64,000 nucleotides of DNA from Agrobacterium tumefaciens (GTDB lineage: Bacteria; Pseudomonadota; Alphaproteobacteria; Rhizobiales; Rhizobiaceae), in assembly GCF_013337285.1 (NCBI RefSeq), contig NZ_SUPW01000003.1:248001-312000 (forward strand), in the 5' to 3' direction. Below the pieces are notes generated by a model. It ran no database searches. It was given only the letters and a program-made list of their open reading frames with translations, and was not told where the DNA came from. The translations under genes were made by a program, and so were the position numbers. The number at the start of each line of letters is the position of its first letter. Position 1 is the first letter of the stretch. Below are positions 8,948 through 17,950 of the stretch, one piece after another.

Positions 8948-9534
8948 GATGGTCGGTCTTTCTGTTCGATGCCGGCGATGGCGGCCAGCACTTCGGTCAC
9001 GATGATTTCCTTGCGGACGTCACGGGATTCGATGGTGAGATCCGCTTCTGCATATACCGGGTAACGTTTATCCATCAGGGCCGCCAGCGTGGCCTTGGGA
9101 TTTTCGGTCTTGAGAAGCGGACGATGATCGCGCTTGTTGACCCTTTCCCACAAAACCTCGAGATCGGCCTTCAACCACAGCGAGATACTGCCGCGCGAAA
9201 TGTGACGCCTGGTATTGTCGTTGATGAAGGCGCCGCCGCCGGTGGAGATGACCTTGGGACCACCGCGCAAAAGCCGCTTGATCACCCGTGTTTCCAGCGC
9301 CCGGAACTCTTCCTCACCATAGGTGGCGAAAAGTTCTGATATCGTCATGCGTGAGACACGCTCGATTTCGACATCCGTGTCGATGAATTGCACTTTAAGC
9401 TGCTGGGCAACCATGCGGCCTATCGCAGACTTTCCAGCCCCCATCAGCCCGACAAAGACGATGTTGCGCCTCCCGAGCTTTGCCCGTGCTTGCTCCCCGA
9501 GTGTGGCCGGGACGGATAAATTCGTTTCATTCAT
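8944..9534 (-). CDS. aroK: Shikimate kinase
   Basis: Phosphorylates shikimate to shikimate 3-phosphate with ATP. In 196 residues: Walker A GLMGAGKSAIGR at about residue 30, FIDTDVEIER (substrate/Mg2+), FRALETRVIKRLL with the conserved Arg, and VISTGGGAF (substrate-binding glycines), then the lid region around KRDHRPLL. First gene of the aroK-aroB pair; about 190 bases without a gene separate it from the divergent rightward unit. Confidence 0.96.
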   Translation of the reverse strand: MNETNLSVPATLGEQARAKLGRRNIVFVGLMGAGKSAIGRMVAQQLKVQFIDTDVEIERVSRMTISELFATYGEEEFRALETRVIKRLLRGGPKVISTGGGAFINDNTRRHISRGSISLWLKADLEVLWERVNKRDHRPLLKTENPKATLAALMDKRYPVYAEADLTIESRDVRKEIIVTEVLAAIAGIEQKDRPS

Positions 9535-9722
9535 AAATTTGAAAGCCCGTTTGGCATGGATATCTGCAAATGTTTACGAAGCGTCAAGCCAAATTGCTGC
9601 CTGAATGGCGTTGAATCACAATCATCGCCGCATGCGGCACGGAGCGAAAGCCGGCTTTTTGATCTTGCCGCCGCTTTCGCCGCACCGCATATAAGTTCGA
9701 CAGCCACCTTCACGGAGCCGCC

Positions 9723-9896
9723 ATGCCCACCCTCTTCCGCTTCACGATGATATTGGCGACCATCGCGGGGCTGATCTATGGCGGCATGGTGCTGCTTGTC
9801 ATGGTCGTGAAGCCGCGCGACCGCGAGGTGACGGTGCGCATTCCGTCCGAACGTCTGAACCCAGCCGCGGCAGAGCCGGCAAGGCGCACTCCATGA
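9723..9896 (+). CDS. Small membrane protein coupled to xerD
   Basis: A 57-codon ORF with one N-terminal membrane segment (about residues 6-27, [20 protein letters not shown]) and a charged tail. An ATG follows a GGAGCCGCC stretch, and its TGA stop overlaps the xerD ATG (ATGA), a strong sign of real translation. I know of no function; the anchored topology and the coupling to a cytoplasmic recombinase give no clear role. Confidence 0.6.
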   Translation: MPTLFRFTMILATIAGLIYGGMVLLVMVVKPRDREVTVRIPSERLNPAAAEPARRTP

Positions 9897-10876
9897 GCGG
9901 ACAAGCGGGTGGCCGTGACGGCGCGCGGCTTGAAAGTTTTCTGGAAATGATGAGCGCCGAGCGGGGTGCTGCCGCCAACACGCTCTCCTCTTACGAACAC
10001 GACCTTACCGATCTGCGCGAGTTCCTTGGCGGCCGTGGCCAGTCCTTGACCGAGGCCGCCACCCCAGATCTTTCCGCCTATCTGACCCATCTTTCCGCGC
10101 AAGGCTTCGCCGCCACCTCGCAGGCGCGACGCTTGTCATCGATGCGGCAGTTCTATCGTTTCCTCTATTCGGAGGGACTGCGCAGCGACGATCCGACCGG
10201 CATCATCGACGCCCCCAAAAAGGGTCTCAGCCTGCCGAAAACGATGAGCGTTGCCGAGGTGACGAAACTGCTGCGCATCGCCGCGGAGGAAGCAGCCATC
10301 GCCGGTCCCGGCCAGCTTGCCCGCATTCGCATGCATCTGCTGCTGGAGCTGCTTTATGCCACCGGCATGCGCGTCAGCGAACTCGTCTCCCTGCCGGTCA
10401 AGGTGCTGCGCCAAGAGGGCCGCTTCCTGATGATCCGAGGCAAGGGCAACAAGGACCGCATGGTGCTTCTGTCCCGCGCCGCCATCGAGGCCATGGAAAA
10501 ATACGACGCCGCCAGAAAGGCGCTCGTGCCCGAGAAGGCTAAGGCAGGGAAAAAAGCCGACGCACCGGAAAGCCCATGGCTGTTTCCTTCAAGCAGCAAG
10601 GAAGGTCATCTGCCACGACAAGTCTTCGCCCGCGACCTCAAAGATATTGCCATCCGTGCCGGCCTTACCCCTTCGGCGGTGTCACCGCACGTCCTGCGTC
10701 ATGCGTTTGCCAGCCACCTTTTGCAGAACGGTGCGGACCTGCGCGCCGTACAGGAGCTGCTCGGCCATTCCGACATTTCCACGACACAAATCTATACACA
10801 TGTGCTGGAAGAACGCCTGCAAGAACTGGTACAAACACATCACCCCCTTGCCAAACAGGGCAAAAACCTTGATTAG
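9893..10876 (+). CDS. xerD: Tyrosine recombinase XerD
   Basis: A 327-residue site-specific recombinase that with XerC resolves chromosome dimers at dif under FtsK control. The N-terminal SAM-like domain (about residues 10-100) includes [13 protein letters not shown]; the catalytic domain has Arg in [13 protein letters not shown], Lys in GKGNKDRM, His-x-x-Arg in [12 protein letters not shown], His in [15 protein letters not shown] and its Tyr nucleophile. The start overlaps the small ORF upstream. No phage genes surround it, and the sequence reads as the housekeeping XerD. Confidence 0.93.
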   Translation: MSGQAGGRDGARLESFLEMMSAERGAAANTLSSYEHDLTDLREFLGGRGQSLTEAATPDLSAYLTHLSAQGFAATSQARRLSSMRQFYRFLYSEGLRSDDPTGIIDAPKKGLSLPKTMSVAEVTKLLRIAAEEAAIAGPGQLARIRMHLLLELLYATGMRVSELVSLPVKVLRQEGRFLMIRGKGNKDRMVLLSRAAIEAMEKYDAARKALVPEKAKAGKKADAPESPWLFPSSSKEGHLPRQVFARDLKDIAIRAGLTPSAVSPHVLRHAFASHLLQNGADLRAVQELLGHSDISTTQIYTHVLEERLQELVQTHHPLAKQGKNLD

Positions 10877-10939
10877 AGCGACCGGAACCGCCGGATAATC
10901 CGGTTCAAACCTTGCGCAAAACGATCGGAAACGGATCTC

Positions 10940-11893
10940 ATGCACAATTATCTCGACTTCGAAAAACCTATCTCGGACCTTGAAGGCAAGATCATCGAGC
11001 TGAAGAAGCTTGCCGATGAAGACGAGAGCATAGACACCTCGGAGGAGATCAACCGCCTGGAATCGCGCGTCAACGATGCGATGCAGGACATCTATTCCAA
11101 GCTGAACGCCTGGCAGAAAACGCAGGTTGCGCGCCACCCGCAGCGCCCGCATTTCGTCGATTACGCCAAAGCGCTGTTCACCGATTTCACGCCGCTTGCC
11201 GGCGACCGCAAATTTTCCGAAGACGCCGCCATTCAGGCGGGCCTTGCCCGCTTCAACGGCCAGCCCGTCGCCATCATCGGCCAGGAAAAGGGTAACGATA
11301 CCAAAAGTCGCCTGAAGCACAATTTCGGCAGCGCGCGTCCGGAAGGTTACCGCAAGGCGATCCGCGTGCTCGAACTGGCCGACCGTTTCTCGCTGCCGGT
11401 TGTCACACTCATCGATACCGCAGGCGCCTATCCCGGCGTTGGCGCAGAAGAGCGCGGCCAGGCCGAAGCCATCGCCCGCTCGACGGAAATGTGCCTTAAC
11501 GTCAAGGTACCAATCGTCTCCGTCGTCATCGGCGAAGGCGGTTCGGGCGGCGCGATCGCGATCGCTACCGGCAACCGCGTCTATATGCTCGAACATTCGA
11601 TCTATTCGGTGATTTCGCCGGAAGGTGCTGCTTCCATTCTCTGGCGTGATTCGACCCGCGCCAAGGAAGCCGCAACCAACATGAAGATCACGTCCGAGGA
11701 TCTGAAATCGCTCGGCGTTATCGACGGCATCATCCCCGAACCGATCGGCGGGGCGCATCGCGCTCCGGAGACCGTGATCAATGCGACAGGTGACGTGATC
11801 GCCAAGGCTCTGGCCGATCTTTCACAGCGCTCCGGCACGCAGCTGCGTGCTGAACGCCGTCAGAAGTTCCTGGATATCGGACGGAACCTTTAA
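10940..11893 (+). CDS. accA: Acetyl-CoA carboxylase carboxyltransferase subunit alpha
   Basis: Alpha subunit of the carboxyltransferase of acetyl-CoA carboxylase, which moves CO2 from biotin to acetyl-CoA to make malonyl-CoA for fatty acids. At 317 residues it has the normal length. Motifs: N-terminal [52 protein letters not shown], and [12 protein letters not shown]. It follows xerD by 63 bases. Confidence 0.97.
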   Translation: MHNYLDFEKPISDLEGKIIELKKLADEDESIDTSEEINRLESRVNDAMQDIYSKLNAWQKTQVARHPQRPHFVDYAKALFTDFTPLAGDRKFSEDAAIQAGLARFNGQPVAIIGQEKGNDTKSRLKHNFGSARPEGYRKAIRVLELADRFSLPVVTLIDTAGAYPGVGAEERGQAEAIARSTEMCLNVKVPIVSVVIGEGGSGGAIAIATGNRVYMLEHSIYSVISPEGAASILWRDSTRAKEAATNMKITSEDLKSLGVIDGIIPEPIGGAHRAPETVINATGDVIAKALADLSQRSGTQLRAERRQKFLDIGRNL

Positions 11894-12084
11894 ATCCAGC
11901 CTCATTTTTCCTGAAAATCGCCCCAACTCGGCCATAGTCCGGTCACATCAACAGATGTATCGGCGGTCGTGGGGGCGGGCACCGATTTGAGTTAAGAAGA
12001 TGTAAACGGTTAATACCGTATTTAAATTGCACGCGGGACGGTGTAGAACTCGGCCGCCCGTGCCATCGTCTTTCGGATCAGATC

Positions 12085-13383
12085 ATGCGTTTGACACATT
12101 TTGCCCTTCTCGCCTGCACCGCGCTCGTTCTCACCGGCTGCAACGATACGCTCGAAACCGTCGAACGCGACGTTTCCCACGTCAAGAACAAGGTCGATTA
12201 CCCGCTGTCTCCGTCCATTCTGGCCGAGATCGACAAAAGGGGCATGGATCGCACTTCGCCGATCATGATCCGCATCTTCAAGGAAGAAGGCGCGCTGGAA
12301 ATCTGGAAGGCCAGACGCGACAACCGCTTCGAGAAGATCGCCGGCTACGAGATTTGCGCATGGTCCGGCAAACTCGGCCCGAAGGTGAAGGAAGGCGACC
12401 GGCAAGCGCCGGAAGGTTTCTACAACCTCACACCTGCGCATCTCAATCCGAACTCGAAATATTACCTCGCCATCAATACCGGCTTCCCGAACCGTTACGA
12501 TGCCGCGAATGGCCGCAATGGCACCAACCTGATGATCCATGGCGCCTGCTCATCGTCAGGCTGTTATTCGATGACGGATGCACAGATCCTCGAAATCTAC
12601 GGTTTTGCGCGTGACGCCTTCAAGGGCGGCCAGAAAACCGTGCAGCTTCAGGCTTTCCCCTTCCGTATGACGGCGGAAAATATGGCCCGCCACCGTCAGA
12701 GCGAACATCTCGAATTCTGGAAGATGCTGAAGGTCGGCTACGACAATTTCGAAGTCACCAAGCGACCGCCGGAGGTGAATGTCTGCGAGAAGAAATATGT
12801 CTTCAACCAGCAGACGGAAGGCGGCACCTTTAACGGCTCCGCGCAGTGCCCGGCCATGAGCACACCGCCCGCACTGGTCAGCGCGCTCTCAAGCTATGAG
12901 AAGACCTATGATCTCGCCTATCAAAAGGCGATGTCGAAATATGACGGCATGGCCTGGTATGACCCGAGCGAGGCGGAGCGCAAGGCGCTGGTCGTCGAAA
13001 AGCGCAAGGGCCGCGAACCTGCCTACGCTCCCACCGGCTCGGCGCTGAAGGCCGGCAAGCTGATGAAGGAAACGGAATTTGCCGCGCTGATGGAGAAGAA
13101 GGCGCAGCAGGTGACGTCGTCGTCAACGGCGACGACAGCCACTGCCTCGTCGCTGCGCGGCCCGCGCCCTTTAACGCCTCAGCCAGCCGCCCCGCAGTCG
13201 AACCCGGCGCCTGCCGCCCCGACCATGGTTGCAACGGCCACCCCCGCGCCTTCGGCCAACGGCCAGAGCGGTGCTGCCGCACAGGGCATCCCGGTTCCGG
13301 CGCTCAACCCGCTCGCCTATTCCGCACCGGCACCGGAAGCGCCGGAAAAGAAGCCGTTCTGGAAGTTCTGGGCGAAGGAATGA
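12085..13383 (+). CDS. L,D-transpeptidase (YafK/YkuD type) lipoprotein
   Basis: A 432-residue lipoprotein with an L,D-transpeptidase catalytic domain. The signal peptide ends in lipobox LTGC (Cys at residue 19). The YkuD active site is HGACSSSGCYSM around residues 152-163, with the catalytic Cys and upstream His. The fold region spans about 50-220. The C-terminal ~130 residues are rich in Ala, Pro and Thr and are probably disordered, ending in a KPFWKFWAK tail. Such enzymes crosslink peptidoglycan 3-3 or attach or release outer-membrane proteins; in Rhizobiales, L,D-transpeptidases are prominent in polar growth. The substrate is inferred only. The stop overlaps the next start. Confidence 0.85.
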   Translation: MRLTHFALLACTALVLTGCNDTLETVERDVSHVKNKVDYPLSPSILAEIDKRGMDRTSPIMIRIFKEEGALEIWKARRDNRFEKIAGYEICAWSGKLGPKVKEGDRQAPEGFYNLTPAHLNPNSKYYLAINTGFPNRYDAANGRNGTNLMIHGACSSSGCYSMTDAQILEIYGFARDAFKGGQKTVQLQAFPFRMTAENMARHRQSEHLEFWKMLKVGYDNFEVTKRPPEVNVCEKKYVFNQQTEGGTFNGSAQCPAMSTPPALVSALSSYEKTYDLAYQKAMSKYDGMAWYDPSEAERKALVVEKRKGREPAYAPTGSALKAGKLMKETEFAALMEKKAQQVTSSSTATTATASSLRGPRPLTPQPAAPQSNPAPAAPTMVATATPAPSANGQSGAAAQGIPVPALNPLAYSAPAPEAPEKKPFWKFWAKE

Positions 13384-13616
13384 ACGACACGGCCGAAGTG
13401 GTTTACGATTTGAGGGGGCTTAAATGCCCCCTTCCGGTTTTAAGAAGCCGCAAGAAACTTGCTGCCCTCAGGGCCGGCGATATTCTGACCGTGGAGACGA
13501 CGGATCCGCTCGCCGTCATCGATATTGCCCATATGTGCAATGAGGATGGGCATAGTCTGGTTGAGACGGTGGCAGTGGGTAAGGGGCATCGGTTCAGGAT
13601 TGTGAAGGGCGGGTAA
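13380..13616 (+). CDS. TusA-like sulfurtransferase (SirA/YeeD family)
   Basis: A 78-residue TusA-fold protein. The signature LRGLKCPLPVLRSRKKL carries the conserved Cys-Pro-x-Pro, and the rest (GDILTVETTDPLAVIDIAHMC) matches the family core. TusA-like proteins carry persulfide sulfur for tRNA thiolation, molybdenum cofactor or sulfur metabolism. Its start overlaps the transpeptidase stop (ATGA), but a functional tie to cell wall work is not evident. Confidence 0.88.
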   Translation: MNDTAEVVYDLRGLKCPLPVLRSRKKLAALRAGDILTVETTDPLAVIDIAHMCNEDGHSLVETVAVGKGHRFRIVKGG

Positions 13617-13644
13617 ACCGACGGTTTAGCTGTGCGCCCGTGGC

Positions 13645-13823
13645 TACCCCCCTCTGTCCTGCCGGACATCTCCCCACAAGGAGGGAGATCGGATGATGCA
13701 GCCGCTCGGTTCCTCGCAAACTTAATTACTGCGATCTCAACCGCACGATAACGATATTCGAAGCAGGCCGCTTGTCGATCTCCCTCCTTGTGGGGGAGAT
13801 GCCCGGCAGGGCAGAGGGGGGTA
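13645..13823. repeat. Inverted repeat pair, intergenic element A
   Basis: Two arms of about 48 bases face each other: 13645-13691 and 13776-13823, separated by 84 bases. Comparing the left arm with the reverse complement of the right gives two substitutions and one extra C. The core contains CCCTCTGYCCTGCCGG and ATCTCCC-CACAAGGAGGG. The element fills the gap between convergent genes and resembles the short palindromic repeats scattered between genes in Rhizobiales. It could fold as a long hairpin at RNA level. Confidence 0.8.
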
Positions 13824-13860
13824 AACCCCACGCGCAGACTTACCCGCACGGCCACTCACC

Positions 13861-15000
13861 TCAAAACCGCAACCCCGAAATCGCCAGCGGATTATCCGTC
13901 ATCGCCTGCCTGTCCGGCCTGTCGATACCCGGTGCGCCGGTAAAAGCGGCAAACAGGTCCTGCACGAAAGCCTCTGGCAAATCCTTGGTGATCAGCACCA
14001 TGCGCGTGCGCTGGTCAGACGGGTCCGGCCAGGCCGCGAGGCGCTCCGGCCGGTGGAAAATGTTCTGCACCCCATGCAGCACTAACGGTCGCTCCGGATT
14101 GTCCGAAAGCTTGACGACGGCCTTCATGCGCAACAGCTTTTCGCCATGCGCCGAACGCAGCAGATCCACGAACATATCGATCGCCATCGGATCGATCGGC
14201 TTGTCATGAATGATCGAGAAGGAACGGATCGACGCATCGTGCCGGTTCACATCGTGATGGTGATGGCCATGGTCGCCATGGTGGTGGTCTCCGTGGTCAT
14301 GGCCATGACCATGATCGTCGTGATCATGGGCCGCCTCTTCGCCCAGCCAGCGGCCTACATCGGCATTTTTGCTGCCGGCATCATAAAGACCATTGTCGAG
14401 AAGCGCCGCTGCAGTCCAGTCGGCCTTGTCGCCATCCTCGATCGTTGCGCGCGGATTGAGCGCCTGCAGGCGCGCATTCAGTGCAGCAATTGTGGAAGCG
14501 TCGGCGAGCGCTCGTTTGGTCATCACCAACCGGTCGGCCACGGCCGCCTGCTTCACGGCTTCTTGGTGATTGTCGAGCGTGGAGAGGCCGTTCACGGCAT
14601 CCACCACCGTAATCATCCCGTTCAGCACGAAACTTTGGGCGATCACTGGATTGCCCATGATCGACTGCATGACTGGGGCAGGATCGGCAAGGCCCGTCGT
14701 CTCAATCACCACCCGCTTTACCGGCTTCAGCTTGCCGGTCTGGATACCATCCATCAGTTCCGCCAGCGTATCCACCAGTTCCCCGCGCACCGTGCAGCAG
14801 AGGCAGCCTTCCGCCAGTTCGATGATGCCCTCGCCGGCGCTTTCAACCAACATATGATCGATGCTGACATCACCAAATTCATTGATGATGATCGCCGCGT
14901 CGCTCATCTCGGGATCTTTGAGAAGCCGGTTGAGCAGCGTCGATTTTCCGGCGCCGAGAAATCCGGTGATGATGGAGACCGGTATACGCTCGCGAGACAT
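13861..15000 (-). CDS. COG0523 (CobW/Zng1-type) metal-chaperone GTPase, His-rich
   Basis: A 379-residue G3E-family GTPase. Walker A is GFLGAGKSTL near residue 12; the GCLCCTVRG metal-binding CxCC motif is near residue 70; ETTGLADPAPV and the TKRALAD segment (an NKxD-like site) follow. Between about residues 225 and 260 lies a loop extremely rich in His and Asp, typical of COG0523 proteins that load zinc or nickel. The CobW C-terminal domain ends the protein. The start MSRERIPVSIITGF fits the family; a longer frame from 15099 does not. No Zur box or cobalamin gene is adjacent, so zinc chaperone is a better guess than cobalamin synthesis. Confidence 0.85.
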   Translation of the reverse strand: MSRERIPVSIITGFLGAGKSTLLNRLLKDPEMSDAAIIINEFGDVSIDHMLVESAGEGIIELAEGCLCCTVRGELVDTLAELMDGIQTGKLKPVKRVVIETTGLADPAPVMQSIMGNPVIAQSFVLNGMITVVDAVNGLSTLDNHQEAVKQAAVADRLVMTKRALADASTIAALNARLQALNPRATIEDGDKADWTAAALLDNGLYDAGSKNADVGRWLGEEAAHDHDDHGHGHDHGDHHHGDHGHHHHDVNRHDASIRSFSIIHDKPIDPMAIDMFVDLLRSAHGEKLLRMKAVVKLSDNPERPLVLHGVQNIFHRPERLAAWPDPSDQRTRMVLITKDLPEAFVQDLFAAFTGAPGIDRPDRQAMTDNPLAISGLRF

Positions 15001-15225
15001 GCCTTGCCTGTATGTTGAGGGCCGCTCCGGCAGATCGTTAGACGATACTCGACCCGGAACCGCGCGATAAAACAGAAATCGCCCAAGGCCTGAAGCCACG
15101 GGCGAGACTGTAATACCATAACAGATCAGAGCTGCGAATAGCCAATTCGTAAAGCTCTCCAGGAGAAACCGCCCGATTTAGGCCGCAACAGGCAATCGTA
15201 TTAAGCTCGGCGTCGCGCCGCGTTT

Positions 15226-15345
15226 CTTCTCCCCGGACGGGGAGAAGGTGGCCCGAAGGGTCGGATGAGGGGGAAACGTTGCCGGATTTCGGAGAGCTTG
15301 CCCCCTCAACCCGCTGCCACGACCTTCTCCCCGGTGGGGAGAAGG
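15226..15345. repeat. Inverted repeat pair, intergenic element B
   Basis: Arms at about 15226-15272 and 15301-15345 are diverged inverted copies of one element: both contain CTTCTCCCC...GGGGAGAAGG (itself a short hairpin) followed, in opposite orientation, by a GGGT-GATGAGGGGG-like stretch. The unit lies between two leftward genes in a gap of about 400 bases (15001-15409). The rest of that gap shows nothing I can name. Confidence 0.7.
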
Positions 15346-15409
15346 CGAAAGACGCACCCTCTCGCTTCATGTGCGACGGGGCCGCCCCTGGAGGCATACT
15401 CCCTTAAAA

Positions 15410-16579
15410 TCAGAATGTCGGGCGTGGGATCGGGATCGGCACGTTGGCCAGTTCGCCCTTGGCCGTAGCCCCCTTGGTCGTGTTGACAGCCACGGTCTCG
15501 CTGCCCGGGATCAGGCCGGCGAAGGAATATTCCGGCGGGCGGGTCATCTCCGTCACATAAGGCGAATGGATAACCATGCGGCCCGCGTCATCGCGGCCCT
15601 CGCTGCGCACTTTGGCAGCCTTCGGGTTGCAGATTTCGGCGCTGACATCGTTCACATCGCCGGTATCGCCATAGGGTGCCAGAGAAGCGAGCGAAACCCC
15701 TTGACCGGAAGGCGCCGTCAGCCCCATCTGCAGCAGGTCTGCAGACTGGTCGGTTCGTCCGGCAAGGCTGTCCGCGCCCAGCACCACGGTGATGACAGAG
15801 CGGCCATTACGCACGGCCGACGACACCTGGTTAAAACCGGAGGCACAGATGAAGCCGGTCTTCATGCCGTCAGCGCCATCGAAGCGGCCGACCAGCATGT
15901 TGAAATTGGCATAATTCTTCTTGCCGGTGGTGACGCCTTCCAGCGAGAAATAGCCCGCATATTCCGGGAATTCGCGCTTGATGATCAGCGCCAGCAGCGC
16001 CAGATCCCGCGCGGTGGTATATTGCCCCTTGCCGGGCAAGCCGTTGGCGTTCACGTAGTGGGTGGAGCTCATGCCCAGCCGCTGCGCCTGCGCATTCATC
16101 TGCGCCACGAAATTATCAGATGTGCCACCGATCGTCTCGGCAATCGCCACGGCAATATCATTGGCGGATTTGATCAGCAGCAGCTTCAGCGCGCTGTCCA
16201 TCGTCAGCTTCTGGCCGGGCTTGAAATACATTTTCGAGGCCGGCTGGTCTGCCGCCTTCTTGCTCATCACCACTTCCGTCTGCGGGCTGAGCTTGCCGGC
16301 CTTCATCTGCGAAAAGGCGATATAGGCGGTCATCAGCTTGGTCAGCGAGGCCGGATACCACTTGCGGAAGGCTTCCTGATGGGAAATCACCTTGCCGGTT
16401 TTGACATCCACCACCATTTTAGGATTGGCATTGGCCACGGGTGCCGCGGCAACGAGGCCTGCGGTCATGATGGCAACGGCTGCGGAGAGCCGCCGGGCGG
16501 CGTTTGGCGATTTAACTGTCTGTGGCAAGGCTTGTCCTCGAATTCCCGTCTTCGGTCGGGGAATGGCAATATTCACCAT
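15410..16579 (-). CDS. D-alanyl-D-alanine carboxypeptidase (PBP5/6 type)
   Basis: A 389-residue S11-family penicillin-binding protein that trims the terminal D-Ala of peptidoglycan stem peptides in the periplasm. The signal sequence lies near residues 30-52 (AAVAIMTAGLVAAAPVANA). Active-site motifs are SLTK (in YPASLTKLMTAY), SAN (in LIKSANDIAVA) and KTG (in DGMKTGFICASG). The ATG at 16579 has AGGACATAT before it and is preferred to the one at 16606. The C-terminal 100 residues are Pro-rich near the end (VPIPIPRPTF). It is divergent from the M20 amidohydrolase gene, with 112 bases between them. Confidence 0.9.
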   Translation of the reverse strand: MVNIAIPRPKTGIRGQALPQTVKSPNAARRLSAAVAIMTAGLVAAAPVANANPKMVVDVKTGKVISHQEAFRKWYPASLTKLMTAYIAFSQMKAGKLSPQTEVVMSKKAADQPASKMYFKPGQKLTMDSALKLLLIKSANDIAVAIAETIGGTSDNFVAQMNAQAQRLGMSSTHYVNANGLPGKGQYTTARDLALLALIIKREFPEYAGYFSLEGVTTGKKNYANFNMLVGRFDGADGMKTGFICASGFNQVSSAVRNGRSVITVVLGADSLAGRTDQSADLLQMGLTAPSGQGVSLASLAPYGDTGDVNDVSAEICNPKAAKVRSEGRDDAGRMVIHSPYVTEMTRPPEYSFAGLIPGSETVAVNTTKGATAKGELANVPIPIPRPTF

Positions 16580-16691
16580 ATATGTCCTAGCAATGGCAAA
16601 GTACATTGATTACGTCAATTATGCGGCGCACTATCCACCACGGAGGATGGCTTTTACCACGCGCCGCACCGATGAACCCAGGAATGAACGA

Positions 16692-17855
16692 ATGCCGATT
16701 TTGAACAGAGCCGCCGAACTTCAACAGGAAGTCAGCGAATGGCGGCGTCACCTGCACGAAAACCCCGAGATTTTGTATGATGTCGACAACACCGCAGCCT
16801 TCGTTGCGGACAAGCTGAAATCTTTTGGCGTTGACGAAATCGTGACCGGTCTTGGCCGCACAGGTGTGGTCGGCATCATCCGCGGCAATCTTTCGAGTGG
16901 ACGCACCATCGGCTTTCGCGCGGATATGGACGCCTTGCCCATTCTTGAGGAAACCGGCAAACCCTGGGCCTCCAAAACAGCGGGCGCCATGCATGCCTGC
17001 GGCCATGACGGTCACACGGCCATGCTGCTCGGCGCGGCCAAATATCTGACCGAGACCCGCAATTTCGCCGGCTCGATCGCCGTCATCTTCCAGCCTGCCG
17101 AAGAAGGCGGCGCGGGCGCGCTTGCCATGGTCGAAGACGGCCTGATGGAGCGTTTCGGCATCGACGAGGTCTATGGCATGCACAACATGCCGGGAATTCC
17201 GCTCGGCGCCTTCGCCATCCGCAAGGGCGGCATCATGGCGGCACCGGACAAGTTCTCGATCACCGTCAAGGGCCGTGGCGGCCATGCGGCACAGCCGCAC
17301 CGCACCATCGACCCGATTACCATCGGCGCGCAGATCGTCGGTAATCTGCAGATGATCGCCTCGCGCAATGCCGATCCGATCCGTTCGGTCGTCGTATCCG
17401 TCACCCGCTTTCACGCCGGCTCCAGCCACAACATCATCCCCAACGAGGCATTGATCGCCGGCACGGTGCGCAGCCTCGACGAGACGGTGCGCGATCTCGC
17501 GCAGGACCGCATCAAGCAGATGGCGGAAGGCATAGCCCTTGCCAATGGCGCTGAAGCCGAGGTGGTGTATGAGCGTTATTGCCCTGTGACCTTCAACCAT
17601 GCCGCCGAGACGGATCATGCCATCCGCGTCGCGCGCGATGTAGCGGGTGAGCCGAATGTCGATCCCGATGTCGATCCTTCCATGGCAGGTGAGGATTTCT
17701 CCTTCATGCTGAAGGAAAGACCGGGCGCCTTCATCTTCCTCGGCAATGGCGATTCGGCCGGGCTTCATAATCCCGGCTACGATTTCAACGACGAGGCCAT
17801 CGCCTACGGCATTTCCTACTGGGTGAAGCTGGCTGAGCAGCGCCTTACGAGCTGA
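16692..17855 (+). CDS. M20 family amidohydrolase (hippurate hydrolase-like)
   Basis: A 387-residue metal-dependent amidohydrolase of the M20D group (hippurate hydrolase, N-acyl amino acid amidohydrolase, IAA-amino acid hydrolase). Metal-site motifs: FRADMDALP, MHACGHDGHTAMLLG (Cys and His ligands), QPAEEGGAGA (catalytic Glu pair), GMHNMPG, and SMAGEDFSFML near the end. The dimerisation domain lies about residues 185-295 (FSITVKGRGGHAAQPH). An AGGA before the ATG supports the start. In plant-associated bacteria such enzymes can release amino acids or auxin from conjugates; the substrate cannot be read from sequence. Confidence 0.88.
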   Translation: MPILNRAAELQQEVSEWRRHLHENPEILYDVDNTAAFVADKLKSFGVDEIVTGLGRTGVVGIIRGNLSSGRTIGFRADMDALPILEETGKPWASKTAGAMHACGHDGHTAMLLGAAKYLTETRNFAGSIAVIFQPAEEGGAGALAMVEDGLMERFGIDEVYGMHNMPGIPLGAFAIRKGGIMAAPDKFSITVKGRGGHAAQPHRTIDPITIGAQIVGNLQMIASRNADPIRSVVVSVTRFHAGSSHNIIPNEALIAGTVRSLDETVRDLAQDRIKQMAEGIALANGAEAEVVYERYCPVTFNHAAETDHAIRVARDVAGEPNVDPDVDPSMAGEDFSFMLKERPGAFIFLGNGDSAGLHNPGYDFNDEAIAYGISYWVKLAEQRLTS

Positions 17856-17950
17856 TTGTCGGCTAACGCCAAGAAAGCCGAGGAACAGATTAACCGCGAT
17901 GAAGAACGCGGTTGATCCGCAGGCATGGTCAGGTTAAAGAGCAATTCAGT

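Noticed and set aside
9893-10876. XerD as a phage or integron integrase
   Set aside because: No attachment site or phage gene is near, and length and motifs fit the housekeeping dimer-resolution enzyme.
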